Shown here: one piece after another, positions 53,991 through 64,000 of the stretch
Layout of the letters: each line of letters opens with the position of its first letter
Numbering within the stretch: position 1 is the first letter of the stretch
Source of the DNA: Phyllobacterium calauticae
Lineage (GTDB): Bacteria; Pseudomonadota; Alphaproteobacteria; Rhizobiales; Rhizobiaceae
Direction: 5' to 3'
Length of the DNA stretch: 64,000 nt
Assembly: GCF_019991125.1 (NCBI RefSeq)
Contig: NZ_JAGENB010000003.1
Span: 558,001-622,000 of the forward strand
Translations under genes and position numbers: made by a program
The notes under the pieces: model-generated
The model's input: only the letters and a program-made list of their open reading frames with translations
The model's database searches: none
Told to the model about the DNA's origin: nothing

Positions 53991-54959
53991 TCAGGCGGGT
54001 TTCTGGCTCGAATACTGCCCCTGCGCACGGAAGCGCCAGAGATAGGACGGCAGGATCGTCTCGATTGTCTGCGGCTGGATGCCGAGGCCTTCCAACGTGC
54101 GATTTTCTCTCTTTGCCGCTTCGGACACAACGGAGTCCTTCTGCAGCAGCACCACCTGATCCTTGGTTAGAAGCGGTTTCGGCAGAAGGCCGAGAACAGA
54201 GCCCTGAAGCTTGGCAACCCACCATGGAATGGAGACCAGGATGCGCTTGCGTCCGATGATGCGCAGGGTTTCCTGCAGGCACTGGCGGAACGTCAGCACT
54301 TCGGCACCGCCGAGTTCATAGACCTGTCCGGCATTGAGCGAGCCATCGACGGAGCGGGCAAACACCTCCGCGAGATCGCCGACATAAACCGGCTGGAACC
54401 GGGTCTTGCCGCCGCCGATCAGCGGCAGGAAGGGCGAGATGCGCGCCATGCCGGCAAAGCGGTTGAAGAAATCATCTTCCGGTCCGAACACGATCGACGG
54501 GCGGATGATCACCGCATCGGGCAATGTCTCGTGCACGGCCGCTTCGGCGCGGCCCTTGGTGCTGGCATAAAGCGAGGACGAGTGCTTATCCGCACCGAGC
54601 GCGGACATGTGGGTCAGCGGAACGCCGGCAGCGCGCGCAGCCTCGGCCACGGCACGGGCGCCGAATTCATGCACGGTGCTGAAGCGCTGGGCGCCGCTTT
54701 CATAGGCAATCCCGACGAGATTGATGACGTGATCGGACCCGGCAACGGCGCGGTCGATCGACCAGCGGTAACGCAGATTGGCCTGAACGGCCTGGATCTG
54801 GCCAACGCCGCCGAGGGGTTGCAGATGGAAAGCAAGGTCGGGCCGGCGCACGGCGACGCGAACACGATAGCCGCGCTTGGTCAGGGCCCGCACGACGTGA
54901 CGACCGACAAAACCCGAACCCCCGAAAATCGTGACAAGTTTTGGCTTCGTGATTGTCAT
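53991..54959 (-). CDS. NDUFA9-like complex I-associated SDR protein
   Basis: The 322-residue atypical SDR protein has the N-terminal IFGGSGFVGRHVVRAL (NAD(P) loop), VINLVGIAYESGAQRF, MSALGADKHSSSLYASTKGRAE and IIRPSIVFGPEDDFFNRFA, characteristic of the NDUFA9 family, which binds respiratory complex I in mitochondria and alphaproteobacteria. An NADPH-stabilising accessory role is known for NDUFA9; here it is inferred. No nuo gene is present in the window. It is convergent with uppP. Confidence 0.9.
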   Translation of the reverse strand: MTITKPKLVTIFGGSGFVGRHVVRALTKRGYRVRVAVRRPDLAFHLQPLGGVGQIQAVQANLRYRWSIDRAVAGSDHVINLVGIAYESGAQRFSTVHEFGARAVAEAARAAGVPLTHMSALGADKHSSSLYASTKGRAEAAVHETLPDAVIIRPSIVFGPEDDFFNRFAGMARISPFLPLIGGGKTRFQPVYVGDLAEVFARSVDGSLNAGQVYELGGAEVLTFRQCLQETLRIIGRKRILVSIPWWVAKLQGSVLGLLPKPLLTKDQVVLLQKDSVVSEAAKRENRTLEGLGIQPQTIETILPSYLWRFRAQGQYSSQKPA

Positions 54960-55093
54960 CTGGCACTCCTATGGAAATCGTCCAATATTCCCCTGCTGTT
55001 TAAAGCCTTTTGCCGCGAAGGCAAAGGGTGGATCGACAGCAGGTCTCGCGGCGCGTTGCCGCGCTTGGCCGGACGGGATAGTGCCGGGCGCCG

Positions 55094-56362
55094 TTACCAG
55101 CCGCAGGCAGCGGAATAATCCGCAAGCACGCGGTCGACGGCGGCAATCAGGATGGCTTCCGGATTGCTGCGATCCGCGGGATGAACGGCAAGATCGGGCA
55201 AAAACTGCCGCAGCAGCGTTTCGGGAATGTCACGCCCGGCCAGAGCAGCCATGAGCGTGCTGACGGCCTGCATGGCTTCCGGCTCGGTCCAGTAATAGCG
55301 GATGCGGTCGCTGTAGCTGTAGTGGCGCTGAACATGCAGGGCATCGTCCGCTCCGTGGTAGTGCGACGCCCAATGCCCCGGCTTTTCCAGCATCAAGCGT
55401 TCCATGGCGCGGGCGAGAGAGCGTTCGCCATAGGATGTGTCCAGTTCCGACGCGATGAGGTCGAGCCCGTAGAGCGCTTCGCGCAGTGCAAAGGTCAGGC
55501 CGGGGCCGACTTTGAGAATCGGGAATCCGTCGCGCACGAGCGCGGAAAGCGACTGCACGGTCTGGTAGTCGGTGGAATGGGCTTCGAACACGAATTGCGG
55601 TTCATGCGCCAGCAGTTTCGTCAGTGCCACAGCCTGATCCGGCCTGTATTCGACGACATTCTCATTGCCGAACTCGACGCCGGGCTGCACGACAATACCG
55701 ATGACGCGGTCAAAGGCAGCCTGAAGTCCTTCGCTGGCAAAGCGTGCGCGGTGAACTGCAATGGTGTGGCGTGCCGCATCCGGGCTGGTGGGCGTGACCT
55801 CGGTGAGTTCATGGTCCGCGCCGCCCGGAACCGGTACTTCCGTGCCGATGATGTAATTGGGCAGAGCAAAGCCGCTTGCCGCTGCCGCCTGCTCAGCGGC
55901 CTTGGCGAGCCGCGCGGCGCGCTGGGCCGTAACCTCGTCATCGAGCGCCGGCGGCTCCCCGGCGCAGCCCATGCTGGCGTCCAGATGGATCTTGGTGAAG
56001 CCGGCCTGGATATAGTCGATGACCATGGCTTCCGCCTTGGCCATGGCCTCTTCCGCCGGCAGCTTGCGCCATGGATTGGGGCCGAGATGATCGCCGCCGA
56101 AGATGAGATTGTTGCGGTCAAAGCCTTCTTCGCGGGCAATCGCTTCGACGAAGACGACGAAATCAACGGGCGTCATGCCGGTATAGCCGCCATATTGGTT
56201 GACCTGATTGCATGTCGCCTCGATGAGGACGATCTGTCCGTGCTTTTTGCCGCGCCGCAGGGCCGCCCTGATGACAAGGGGATGGGCAGAGCAGACGGAT
56301 GTGATACCGGCATTGTCACCATTGCGGTGCGCCGTGGCCAATTGGGCGAGGGACTTGAACAT
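55094..56362 (-). CDS. PF08013 (GatZ/KbaZ-like) protein, probable tagatose-6-phosphate 4-epimerase
   Basis: The 422-residue protein is of the GatZ/KbaZ family, with VCSAHPLVIRAALRRGKKHGQIVLIEATCNQVNQYGGYTGMTP-type N-terminus and the FGGDHLGPNPWRKL, HLDASMGCAGEPPALDDE and GTEVPVPGGADHE motifs. In enterics the protein assists the aldolase GatY/KbaY, but a member in Agrobacterium was shown to be a D-tagatose-6-phosphate 4-epimerase giving fructose-6-phosphate. No gatY is present here and a kinase gene lies one base upstream, so the epimerase role fits better. The assignment is by context. Confidence 0.8.
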   Translation of the reverse strand: MFKSLAQLATAHRNGDNAGITSVCSAHPLVIRAALRRGKKHGQIVLIEATCNQVNQYGGYTGMTPVDFVVFVEAIAREEGFDRNNLIFGGDHLGPNPWRKLPAEEAMAKAEAMVIDYIQAGFTKIHLDASMGCAGEPPALDDEVTAQRAARLAKAAEQAAAASGFALPNYIIGTEVPVPGGADHELTEVTPTSPDAARHTIAVHRARFASEGLQAAFDRVIGIVVQPGVEFGNENVVEYRPDQAVALTKLLAHEPQFVFEAHSTDYQTVQSLSALVRDGFPILKVGPGLTFALREALYGLDLIASELDTSYGERSLARAMERLMLEKPGHWASHYHGADDALHVQRHYSYSDRIRYYWTEPEAMQAVSTLMAALAGRDIPETLLRQFLPDLAVHPADRSNPEAILIAAVDRVLADYSAACGW

Positions 56363-56363
56363 C

Positions 56364-57350
56364 TTACTTCCTTGGTGTCGCGGCGATGAACTGGTCGAGT
56401 TCCGGGAAGGTCGAGGTGCCTTCCATCGGACCCCGATGGGTCACATTGCGGGCGCCTGCCGCATTGGCATAATCGAGCGCCTGCGCCGCTGCATGACCGA
56501 GACGGCGGCAGGTGAGATAGGTGGCGCCGAAGCAGTCGCCGGCGCCGGTCGGGTCGATTTCATCAACGAGGAATGCCGGGCGGCTGACACTGCCCGCCTC
56601 GGTGTACAGCGCCGAGCCATGCTGGCCGCGCTTCACCACGATTTCCGCAATGCCGGAGGCGAGGAGCTCTTTGATCGCTTCGTCTTCGGTGGCCGCCGGG
56701 CAGGCCACGAAAAGCTCGTCGCCCGATGGCAGGAGCAGGTCGCTCGCCGCCACGAGGGTCTTGAACTGGCGTCCGGTCTCGTCACCGGCGGCCAGTTCCT
56801 TGCGCATATTGGGATCGAGCGAGAGCGTGCCGCCGCGCTGCTTGATCTCCCGGAGGGCATAGTCGATGACCGGCCAAACCGCCGGAATCGACAGGGCGGA
56901 TCCCATGACATGCAAATGACCGGCCCGCGCAATCAGGGCCCTGGCGCTGTCGTTCAAGGCGATATTGCCTGCGGCACTGCGGGCGATGTTGTAGACGAAA
57001 TCGCGCGTGCCATCATCGGCATAACGGACAAAGGCGCTGCCCGTGGGATAATCGGGGCTGACGGCGATGGCCGAGACATCGGCACCGTCCCGGCGCAGCC
57101 GTTCAACGTTCAGGCGCCCGAAATCGTCATTGCCGACCGTGGCAACGATACCGGCCTGTCCGCCGAGTTTGGCCACCTGGTCGATAAAGATAGCCGGCGC
57201 ACCACTTGGAAAAGGTCCGATCAGCGGCTGAGCGTCGAGGAATCCCTTGCCGATCGTCGTGGCCATGATCTCGACGAGGATTTCGCCAACGGTAATGGTC
57301 GGGCCAAGGCTCTCCGGGGCCAGGGAGGAAGGGGTCACGTCAACCGTCAT
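56364..57350 (-). CDS. PfkB-family sugar kinase, probable tagatose kinase
   Basis: The 328-residue ribokinase-like protein has the substrate-binding [26 protein letters not shown] region and the catalytic [14 protein letters not shown] motif (Asp as base, oxyanion hole GAGD) near residue 260. With the PF08013 enzyme and a polyol dehydrogenase it would phosphorylate D-tagatose at C-6, as described in Agrobacterium; other ketoses remain possible. It is translated just ahead of the PF08013 gene, and a candidate LacI operator lies 92 bp upstream. Confidence 0.85.
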   Translation of the reverse strand: MTVDVTPSSLAPESLGPTITVGEILVEIMATTIGKGFLDAQPLIGPFPSGAPAIFIDQVAKLGGQAGIVATVGNDDFGRLNVERLRRDGADVSAIAVSPDYPTGSAFVRYADDGTRDFVYNIARSAAGNIALNDSARALIARAGHLHVMGSALSIPAVWPVIDYALREIKQRGGTLSLDPNMRKELAAGDETGRQFKTLVAASDLLLPSGDELFVACPAATEDEAIKELLASGIAEIVVKRGQHGSALYTEAGSVSRPAFLVDEIDPTGAGDCFGATYLTCRRLGHAAAQALDYANAAGARNVTHRGPMEGTSTFPELDQFIAATPRK

Positions 57351-57441
57351 GTCGCTGTCTGCCTGTTGTCTCGCGCTTGAATCGTCATTGCGCTCGGCAC
57401 AAACAGATAAGCCCTATTATTTCCATGTCAACAAATAAATC

Positions 57442-57455
57442 TTTACGCGCGACAA
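57442..57455. promoter_or_regulatory. Candidate LacI-family operator before the kinase gene
   Basis: TTTACG (57442-57447), two bases, CGACAA (57450-57455): a near copy of the perfect palindrome at 58860 (two mismatches in the right arm). It lies between the LacI gene and the kinase gene. Confidence 0.42.
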
Positions 57456-57463
57456 GTTTTGCA

Positions 57464-58510
57464 TCAGGCTGACATGCGCAGCATGATCTCGGCGTTCAGC
57501 AATATCCGTTCATTGGCAGGCAGTTCGAATTTCGAGTCCTGATGCTCGCCGAGCTTGTGGAACAGCAGGGCCGCCGCCAGCCTGCCGATCTCGTTGTAGT
57601 TCTGGGCGACCGTCGTTAGGGGTGGGCACATGTAGCGCGACAGGGGCTGATCGTCATGGCCGGCAACACGCAGATCGCAGTCCTCCCCGCGCCCCACCTT
57701 CACGCCGGCCTGGAAGGCGGCGGCAATCACGCCGAAAGCCACACGGTCATTGGCGCAGAGCACGGTTCTGGTGGGAAAGCCGCCATCGCGCAGGATCTGC
57801 GTCGTGGCGTCGAACGCGGATTTCTCGAAATCCCAGTCGGCGGCCTGCTCCACTTCGATGACGCGCGGCTCAAGCTTCAGGCTGTCCATCGCCTCGCAAT
57901 AGGCCTCGCGCCGTTCAAATGCGTTGCTGTTGACCGGCGGCATGCCGAAATAGCACGGCGCATCGCCGGAACGGGTGAGATAATCGACAATAAGCTGGAA
58001 GCTCTGCCGGTTGTTGGTGCCGACGAAGGGCGAAACCGTATCCAGGGGTGAGTCCACATAGATCATGGGAATGGACTCGCCCAGTTTCAGCAGTTTTTCC
58101 TGGTGCGACTGCACGCCGAGCGGCGCGATGATCGACCCAGCGACATTCATCGACTTGAAGGTTTCGATGGCGCGCTCTTCCAGTTCGGGTTTGCCGTCGG
58201 AGCTGAGAACGAAGGCGAGATAACCCGCCTGTTCGGCGATGCCTTCGATCCGGCGGGTCAGGGCCGTGTAGAACGGATCGGTTGAATTCGGGATGATGAT
58301 GCCGAGAATATTGGTGCGGCGGCGATTGAGATTGACCGCGAAAATATTCGGGCGGAAGCCGGATTGCTTGACGGCGGCCTCGATGATGTCGCGGGTCTTC
58401 TTGCGCACGGAGTTGGGGTCGTTGAAGTATTTCGACACGGTGGGCCGCGACAGGCCGACAAACGCGGAAAAGTCTTCCATTGTTCTGATCGTCTTTTTCA
58501 CCGCGTGCAT
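57464..58510 (-). CDS. LacI-family transcriptional regulator of the polyol island
   Basis: The 348-residue repressor has an N-terminal LacI helix-turn-helix (about residues 10-60; MEDFSAFVGLSRPTVSKYFNDPNSVRKKTRDIIEAA-type) including the hinge region, and a periplasmic-binding-like effector domain (FGIIIPNSTDPFY-type start near residue 69, ending with LPANERILLNAEI). It lies between the kinase-epimerase genes and the divergent binding-protein gene, with matching TTTACG-based sites before both, so it probably controls the island in response to a polyol or tagatose derivative. Confidence 0.88.
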   Translation of the reverse strand: MHAVKKTIRTMEDFSAFVGLSRPTVSKYFNDPNSVRKKTRDIIEAAVKQSGFRPNIFAVNLNRRRTNILGIIIPNSTDPFYTALTRRIEGIAEQAGYLAFVLSSDGKPELEERAIETFKSMNVAGSIIAPLGVQSHQEKLLKLGESIPMIYVDSPLDTVSPFVGTNNRQSFQLIVDYLTRSGDAPCYFGMPPVNSNAFERREAYCEAMDSLKLEPRVIEVEQAADWDFEKSAFDATTQILRDGGFPTRTVLCANDRVAFGVIAAAFQAGVKVGRGEDCDLRVAGHDDQPLSRYMCPPLTTVAQNYNEIGRLAAALLFHKLGEHQDSKFELPANERILLNAEIMLRMSA

Positions 58511-58859
58511 TCCCTTTTCACGACCGATTCGCCTGTTTTAGGAGACATCGCCGTGCTTGTGAAGAAAATGTCCTGAGACAATTTCATCGGTCTTTCCGTT
58601 TGCATGCCTGGCACCCGCAATCCGCGAGGCCAATCAAAAATTTACAGAGCCGATCACATGCGTCAAGTTTTTGATTGAGCCACAACAATTCTGGATCATG
58701 TCAAACTTTCGCTCCTGTAACGTCCGGTACCCGGCAATGTTCCCTGCCGGCGATCGTGGAAGCACGCCGGCCATGGGGAAGGTCACTGCTTCGGCAGAAA
58801 TCCGCCCTGCAGATTCTTGTATACAGACCTGCAAATATTTTGGTATGACTTATTTTAAG

Positions 58860-58873
58860 TTTACGTGCGTAAA
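58860..58873. promoter_or_regulatory. Palindromic LacI-family operator before the binding-protein gene
   Basis: TTTACG (58860-58865), TG, CGTAAA (58868-58873) is a perfect 6+2+6 inverted repeat, the geometry of LacI-family operators. It is 31 bp before the start codon. The rest of the 394-bp region between the lacI and binding-protein genes holds no gene; an AT-rich patch at 58835-58860 could contain the promoter. Confidence 0.58.
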
Positions 58874-58904
58874 GTTCGTGGACTTAACCTTGGAGGAGGA
58901 GAGA

Positions 58905-60227
<1,323 letters not shown>

Positions 60228-60307
60228 CCTCTTGCCGTGGCCCGCATGGGATGTGCGGGCCACGGCACACTGCAAGCCAGTGCTCCCTGCAACAGGATGG
60301 ATTTGCC

Positions 60308-61306
60308 ATGAAAGCCATTCAATTCACCGGCCTGGGCATTGCCGGTCTCGCCGATCTTGATGAGCCGGAACTTGCGCCCGGCCATGCGCTGGTCCGGGTG
60401 ATGGCATCCGGTCTGTGCCATACGGATATCGACGTGCTGCATGGACGATACGGCAACGGCGCCTTTCCGCTTGTTCCCGGCCACGAATATGCCGGTATCG
60501 TCGAAATGGTCGCGGACGATGTCACGGATGTGCATCCCGGCGACCGCGTCGCCATCGATCCCAACATTCCCTGCGGCACCTGCCGGTCCTGCCGCAAGGG
60601 ATTGACCAATCTGTGCGACAGCCTTGAAGCCTATGGCGTCTCGCGCAACGGCGGCTTCGCGCAGTACAGTACCGTCAACTCCGCGCACCTGCATGGCATC
60701 GGCCATCTGCCTTTTCACATTGCAGCGCTTGCCGAACCGCTGGCCTGCGTGCTCAACGGGCTCGGCAATGCTCATGCCGTGCGTGCCAAAAACGCCCTTG
60801 TCTTTGGCGCGGGCCCGATCGGCTTGCTGATGGCCCTGTCGCTGCAAGCGGAGGGCGTCGAGGATGTCAGCGTTGCCGACATCAATGAGGACCGGTTGAG
60901 CTTTGCCCAATCGCTTGGCCTCAAGCCGATGGTATCCGGCTCGGCTGCGCTTGGGAAACAGGCGAAGGCGTTTGATTTTGTCGCCGATGCAACGGGTATC
61001 GCCAGGGTGGTGGAAGAGATGATCGCCTACACGGCCGATGGCGGAACGGCGCTGGTTTTCGGGGTCAGCGCGCCGGACGCACGCATTCAGATCGCCCCGT
61101 TCGAAATTTTCCGCCGCCAGATCAGTCTCGTCGGCTCCCATTCGCTCAACCGCAATATTCCCGACGCCTTGGCCATATTGCAGCGCGACAACGGAACCAT
61201 GGCAAGGCTTGTCTCCCATCGCCTGCCGCTGGATGAGATTCTTCCCTATCTCGCGAAAGGCGCAGCAACGCCGCAGACCATGAAAGTACAATTCTCGACC
61301 GAATAA
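60308..61306 (+). CDS. Zinc-dependent polyol dehydrogenase (PF00107), possible altritol dehydrogenase
   Basis: The 332-residue medium-chain dehydrogenase has catalytic zinc ligands Cys37 and His59-Glu60 (PGHE), a full structural zinc site (Cys89, 92, 95, 103; CGTCRSCRKGLTNLC) and the NAD-binding FGAGPIGLLMAL. Position after a polyol-binding protein suggests oxidation of a sugar alcohol, such as D-altritol to D-tagatose, the reaction shown for a PF00107 enzyme in Agrobacterium. The ATG at 60308 follows AGGATGG. It is probably co-transcribed with the binding-protein gene (80 bp). Confidence 0.85.
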   Translation: MKAIQFTGLGIAGLADLDEPELAPGHALVRVMASGLCHTDIDVLHGRYGNGAFPLVPGHEYAGIVEMVADDVTDVHPGDRVAIDPNIPCGTCRSCRKGLTNLCDSLEAYGVSRNGGFAQYSTVNSAHLHGIGHLPFHIAALAEPLACVLNGLGNAHAVRAKNALVFGAGPIGLLMALSLQAEGVEDVSVADINEDRLSFAQSLGLKPMVSGSAALGKQAKAFDFVADATGIARVVEEMIAYTADGGTALVFGVSAPDARIQIAPFEIFRRQISLVGSHSLNRNIPDALAILQRDNGTMARLVSHRLPLDEILPYLAKGAATPQTMKVQFSTE

Positions 61307-61391
61307 ATCTTCCCGAGGTTTGCTTCGGGTTAAGACTTGGGTAGCATAACCCCGGACCGGTCAGAATCGGTCAATTACGGGGGAGCATACA

Positions 61392-61979
61392 ATGGACGAC
61401 AATATTCCGAGCCCGGAAGTCTTTACCCATGTGCGTGTGATCATCGGTATCATTTTGGGCCTGAGTATTTCCCGGCTGCTCACCGGTGTCGCCCGCATCA
61501 TTCAGCATCCGCTGCGCAAGAATATTTATCCGATTCATCTTGGCTGGGTATTCTTCACCTTTCTGACCGTGGTGCATTTCTGGTGGTTTGAATTTTACCT
61601 GCACCAGACTTTGGTGTGGAAGTTCGAGGCCTACCTCTTCGTCATTTTTTACGCCAGCCTGCACTTTCTGGCCTGCGGTATGCTTTTTCCCGACAGCATG
61701 GACGGGTATTCCGGCTACGAAAACTACTTCATGTCGCGGCGTGCCTGGTTCTTCGGCCTGTTGATGGCGATCTTCCTGGTCGATTTCGCCGACACGGCGA
61801 TGAAGGGCCGGGAGCATTTTCATTCGCTCGGGCCGGTCTATCCCCTGCGCAATCTTTTCCTGATCGCTGTCTGCGGTGCCGCTGCCTATCTGCGCGAGCA
61901 GAGGATGCAGTGGCTGTTCCTCAGCCTGGCGCTTGTCTGTCAGCTCGTCTTCATCCTGATCCAGTTCGACACGATCTGA
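61392..61979 (+). CDS. Multi-pass membrane protein, function unknown
   Basis: The 195-residue protein has about six predicted membrane helices (residues about 14-34, 49-68, 75-97, 117-135, 147-163 and 170-190) and many aromatic residues (HLGWVFFTFLTVVHFWWFEFYLHQ). I do not recognise a named family. GGGGAG precedes the ATG. It lies alone between the polyol island and the rpsA terminator. Confidence 0.75.
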   Translation: MDDNIPSPEVFTHVRVIIGIILGLSISRLLTGVARIIQHPLRKNIYPIHLGWVFFTFLTVVHFWWFEFYLHQTLVWKFEAYLFVIFYASLHFLACGMLFPDSMDGYSGYENYFMSRRAWFFGLLMAIFLVDFADTAMKGREHFHSLGPVYPLRNLFLIAVCGAAAYLREQRMQWLFLSLALVCQLVFILIQFDTI

Positions 61980-61992
61980 AAACGGCAAAGAA

Positions 61993-62022
61993 AAACCCGC
62001 CGGTCCTGGGACCGGCGGGTTT
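61993..62022. terminator. Bidirectional terminator between the membrane protein gene and rpsA
   Basis: AAACCCGCCGGTCC (61993-62006) and GGACCGGCGGGTTT (62009-62022) form a very stable stem of about 14 bp with A and T runs outside. It ends both convergent genes. Confidence 0.88.
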
Positions 62023-62049
62023 CGTTTCAGTCAGAACGTCAGGAGAAGC

Positions 62050-63750
62050 TTAGTTCTTTTCCTGCTTCTTCAGAGCGGCACCGAGGATGTCGCCCAGCGA
62101 AGCGCCGGAGTCGGACGAACCGTACTGTGCAACGGCTTCCTTCTCTTCAGCGATTTCCAGCGCCTTGATGGAGACCTGCAGCTTGCGGGTCTTCTTGTCG
62201 AAGGCGATGACGCGGGCGTCGACCTTCTGGCCAACCGTGAAGCGTTCCGGACGCTGTTCGTCACGATCGCGGGACAGATCCGCACGACGGATGAACGAGT
62301 CGAGATCGTGGTCAACCAGACGGACTTCGAGGCCGCCATCGGTGATGCCGGTGACTTCAACGGTTACAACGGCGTTCTTGCGCAGTTCGCCCGAGGTTGC
62401 TGCTTCACCGACCTTGTCGCCTGTGAGCTGCTTGATGCCGAGCGAGATGCGTTCCTTCTCGACGTCAACATCGAGAACCTGCGCCTTGACGACGTCACCC
62501 TTGTTGTACTCTTCGATGACCTGTTCGCCCGGACGGTTCCAGTCGAGGTCGGAGAGGTGAACCATGCCGTCCACATCGCCGTCGAGGCCAATGAACAGGC
62601 CGAATTCGGTCTTGTTCTTGACTTCGCCTTCGACGATCGTGCCGACAGGGAACTTGTCTGCGAAGGTCGTCCATGGGTTGTCGAGGGTCTGCTTGAGGCC
62701 CAGCGAGATGCGGCGCTTGACCGGATCCACTTCGAGAACAACGACTTCGACTTCCTGCGTGGTCGAGAGCAGCTTGCCCGGATGCACGTTCTTCTTTGTC
62801 CAGGACATTTCGGAAACGTGGATAAGGCCTTCGATGCCTGGCTCGATTTCGACGAATGCACCGTAGTCGGTGATGTTCGTAACCGTACCGGTGATCTTTT
62901 TGCCGATCGGGTACTTTGCACCGATACCATCCCAAGGATCGCTTTCGAGCTGCTTCATGCCGAGCGAAATACGATGTGTTTCCTGGTTGATGCGGATGAT
63001 CTGAACCTTGACCGTCTGGCCGATGTTCAGGATTTCCGACGGATGGTTGACGCGGCGCCATGCCATGTCGGTCACGTGCAGCAGACCATCGATACCGCCG
63101 AGGTCAACGAACGCACCATAATCGGTGATGTTCTTGACGACGCCTTCAACGACCTGACCTTCTTCAAGGTTCTGGACGATTTCAGAGCGCTGTTCAGCAC
63201 GGCTCTCTTCAAGAACGGTACGACGCGAAACAACGATGTTGCCGCGACGCTTGTCCATCTTGAGGATTTCGAAGGGCTGCGGGTTGTGCATCAGCGGGGT
63301 AACGTCGCGGATCGGACGGATGTCGACCTGCGAACGCGGCAGGAAGGCGACGGCGCCGTCGAGATCGACGGTGAAACCACCCTTGACCTGATTGAAGATG
63401 ACACCATCGACGCGCTCGCCGCGGTTGAACTTCTCTTCAAGACGGACCCAGCTCTCTTCGCGGCGTGCTTTTTCACGCGACAGAACAGCTTCGCCGAGGG
63501 CGTTTTCGATACGCTCGACGTAGACTTCAACGATATCGCCCGGCTTCAGCGAGCCGTCTTTGGCTTTCGCGCCGAATTCCTTGAGCGGTACGCGGCCTTC
63601 AACCTTGAGGCCGGCGTCAATGATCGCCATGTCTTTTTCGATGGCGACGATACGGCCCTTGACGACATAACCTTCAGCAAGGTCATTGGTGGCAAAGGAC
63701 TCGGCGAGAAGAGCTTCGAAATCTTCGCGCGTTGGATTGGCTTGAGACAT
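62050..63750 (-). CDS. rpsA: 30S ribosomal protein S1
   Basis: S1 binds mRNA and helps place it on the 30S subunit. The 566-residue protein has six S1 OB-fold repeats from about residue 30 to 535; repeats 3-6 share the pattern G-x-V-x-N-x-x-x-(F/Y)G-x-F-V (for example VKNITDYGAFVDLGGIDGLLHVTDMAW). The charged C-terminus ends GDILGAALKKQEKN. AGGAGT lies before the ATG. It follows cmk by 126 bp on the same strand, the usual cmk-rpsA arrangement. Confidence 0.97.
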   Translation of the reverse strand: MSQANPTREDFEALLAESFATNDLAEGYVVKGRIVAIEKDMAIIDAGLKVEGRVPLKEFGAKAKDGSLKPGDIVEVYVERIENALGEAVLSREKARREESWVRLEEKFNRGERVDGVIFNQVKGGFTVDLDGAVAFLPRSQVDIRPIRDVTPLMHNPQPFEILKMDKRRGNIVVSRRTVLEESRAEQRSEIVQNLEEGQVVEGVVKNITDYGAFVDLGGIDGLLHVTDMAWRRVNHPSEILNIGQTVKVQIIRINQETHRISLGMKQLESDPWDGIGAKYPIGKKITGTVTNITDYGAFVEIEPGIEGLIHVSEMSWTKKNVHPGKLLSTTQEVEVVVLEVDPVKRRISLGLKQTLDNPWTTFADKFPVGTIVEGEVKNKTEFGLFIGLDGDVDGMVHLSDLDWNRPGEQVIEEYNKGDVVKAQVLDVDVEKERISLGIKQLTGDKVGEAATSGELRKNAVVTVEVTGITDGGLEVRLVDHDLDSFIRRADLSRDRDEQRPERFTVGQKVDARVIAFDKKTRKLQVSIKALEIAEEKEAVAQYGSSDSGASLGDILGAALKKQEKN

Positions 63751-63876
63751 AAATACTCCTGGTGTGCCCGGACATCGTCATCGGACACAGCACCGGTGGT
63801 TCGTGTTGCGGTTCATCTGCGGGCCAATCCGCCCTATGCGGGCAATCCGGTGCATGGACTGGTAGCAGATGCTGGT

Positions 63877-64000
63877 TTAATGCCTGTTTCCCACCAAAGC
63901 CTGATCAATCAGTTTTTTGGCAGCAAGAAACGCGGTCTCTATATCCATTTCCGTCGTATCTAGCAAGTGCGCGTCGGCAGCGGGCTTCAATGGCGAGTCC
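63877..64000 (-). CDS. cmk: Cytidylate kinase, C-terminal part
   Basis: The last 41 residues are visible on the reverse strand: [19 protein letters not shown] followed by [13 protein letters not shown] and a TAA stop at 63877. The segment matches the conserved C-terminus of bacterial CMP/dCMP kinase, including the substrate-contacting Asp and the LLDTT motif. The rest of the gene lies beyond the window. It is directly upstream of rpsA, supporting the call. Confidence 0.88.
   Translation of the reverse strand, partial: DSPLKPAADAHLLDTTEMDIETAFLAAKKLIDQALVGNRH

Noticed and set aside
62308-63963. 551-codon forward frame across rpsA and the end of cmk
   Set aside because: Shadow of rpsA on the opposite strand; real S1 repeats and a ribosome-binding site support the reverse-strand gene.

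Overview
The window is a chromosomal segment of an alphaproteobacterium, most likely in the Hyphomicrobiales (Rhizobiales), near Phyllobacteriaceae, Brucellaceae or Rhizobiaceae. This rests on the protein sequences (IF-3, L20, PheS, S1, PmtA), the block dnaK-dnaJ-pmtA-FMN reductase-pyrF-DUF1330, cmk-rpsA, the exporter-dapB-gpmA set, uppP beside an NDUFA9-like gene, CtrA-type boxes, and intergenic palindromes of a kind I recall from rhizobia. GC is high throughout and coding density is high. No prophage, insertion sequence, integrase, CRISPR array or rRNA was seen. The only RNA gene found is one tRNA-Leu(CAG).

Layout. 1-2957: reverse-strand genes (partial YgjP-like metallopeptidase, DUF2852, benzoate-type transporter, alpha/beta hydrolase). 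3183-8973: translation block infC (ATT start), a methyltransferase-like membrane protein, rpmI, rplT, pheS, pheT. 9067-15610: an AspH/LpxO-like hydroxylase, then an accessory stretch of regulator/target pairs (XRE with a membrane protein, LysR with an aldo/keto reductase), a Gfo/Idh/MocA oxidoreductase and htpX. 15688-22067: dnaK with an RpoH-type promoter, a 0.7 kb gene-free gap, dnaJ, pmtA, FMN reductase, pyrF, DUF1330. 22261-29608: PHA depolymerase, a transglutaminase-like peptidase behind two CtrA boxes, yifB, a degenerate metallo-beta-lactamase-fold protein with a divergent LysR, gshB, and an RlpA-like protein.

30040-41006 is a hexuronate catabolic island: uxuA, a GntR regulator, uxaC, uxuB, a four-gene ABC importer, and uxaA. 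An AT-rich palindrome occurs before three of its transcription units and probably marks the GntR operator. Glucuronate would pass through fructuronate and mannonate to 2-keto-3-deoxygluconate; UxaA would feed in the altronate branch.

41090-54959 is mostly housekeeping: a small membrane protein, an exported agmatine deiminase-like protein, tRNA-Leu, gpmA, dapB, an MsbA-like exporter, glk, mgsA, mepA, an alcohol dehydrogenase, an SDR protein, queG, a GST, uppP and an NDUFA9-like protein. 55094-61306 is a polyol island: a PF08013 (GatZ-like) enzyme, a PfkB kinase, a LacI regulator, a periplasmic polyol-binding protein and a zinc dehydrogenase. This family set matches the D-altritol/galactitol pathway described in Agrobacterium tumefaciens, but the importer's permease and ATPase genes are absent. 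The window closes with a membrane protein, rpsA and the end of cmk.
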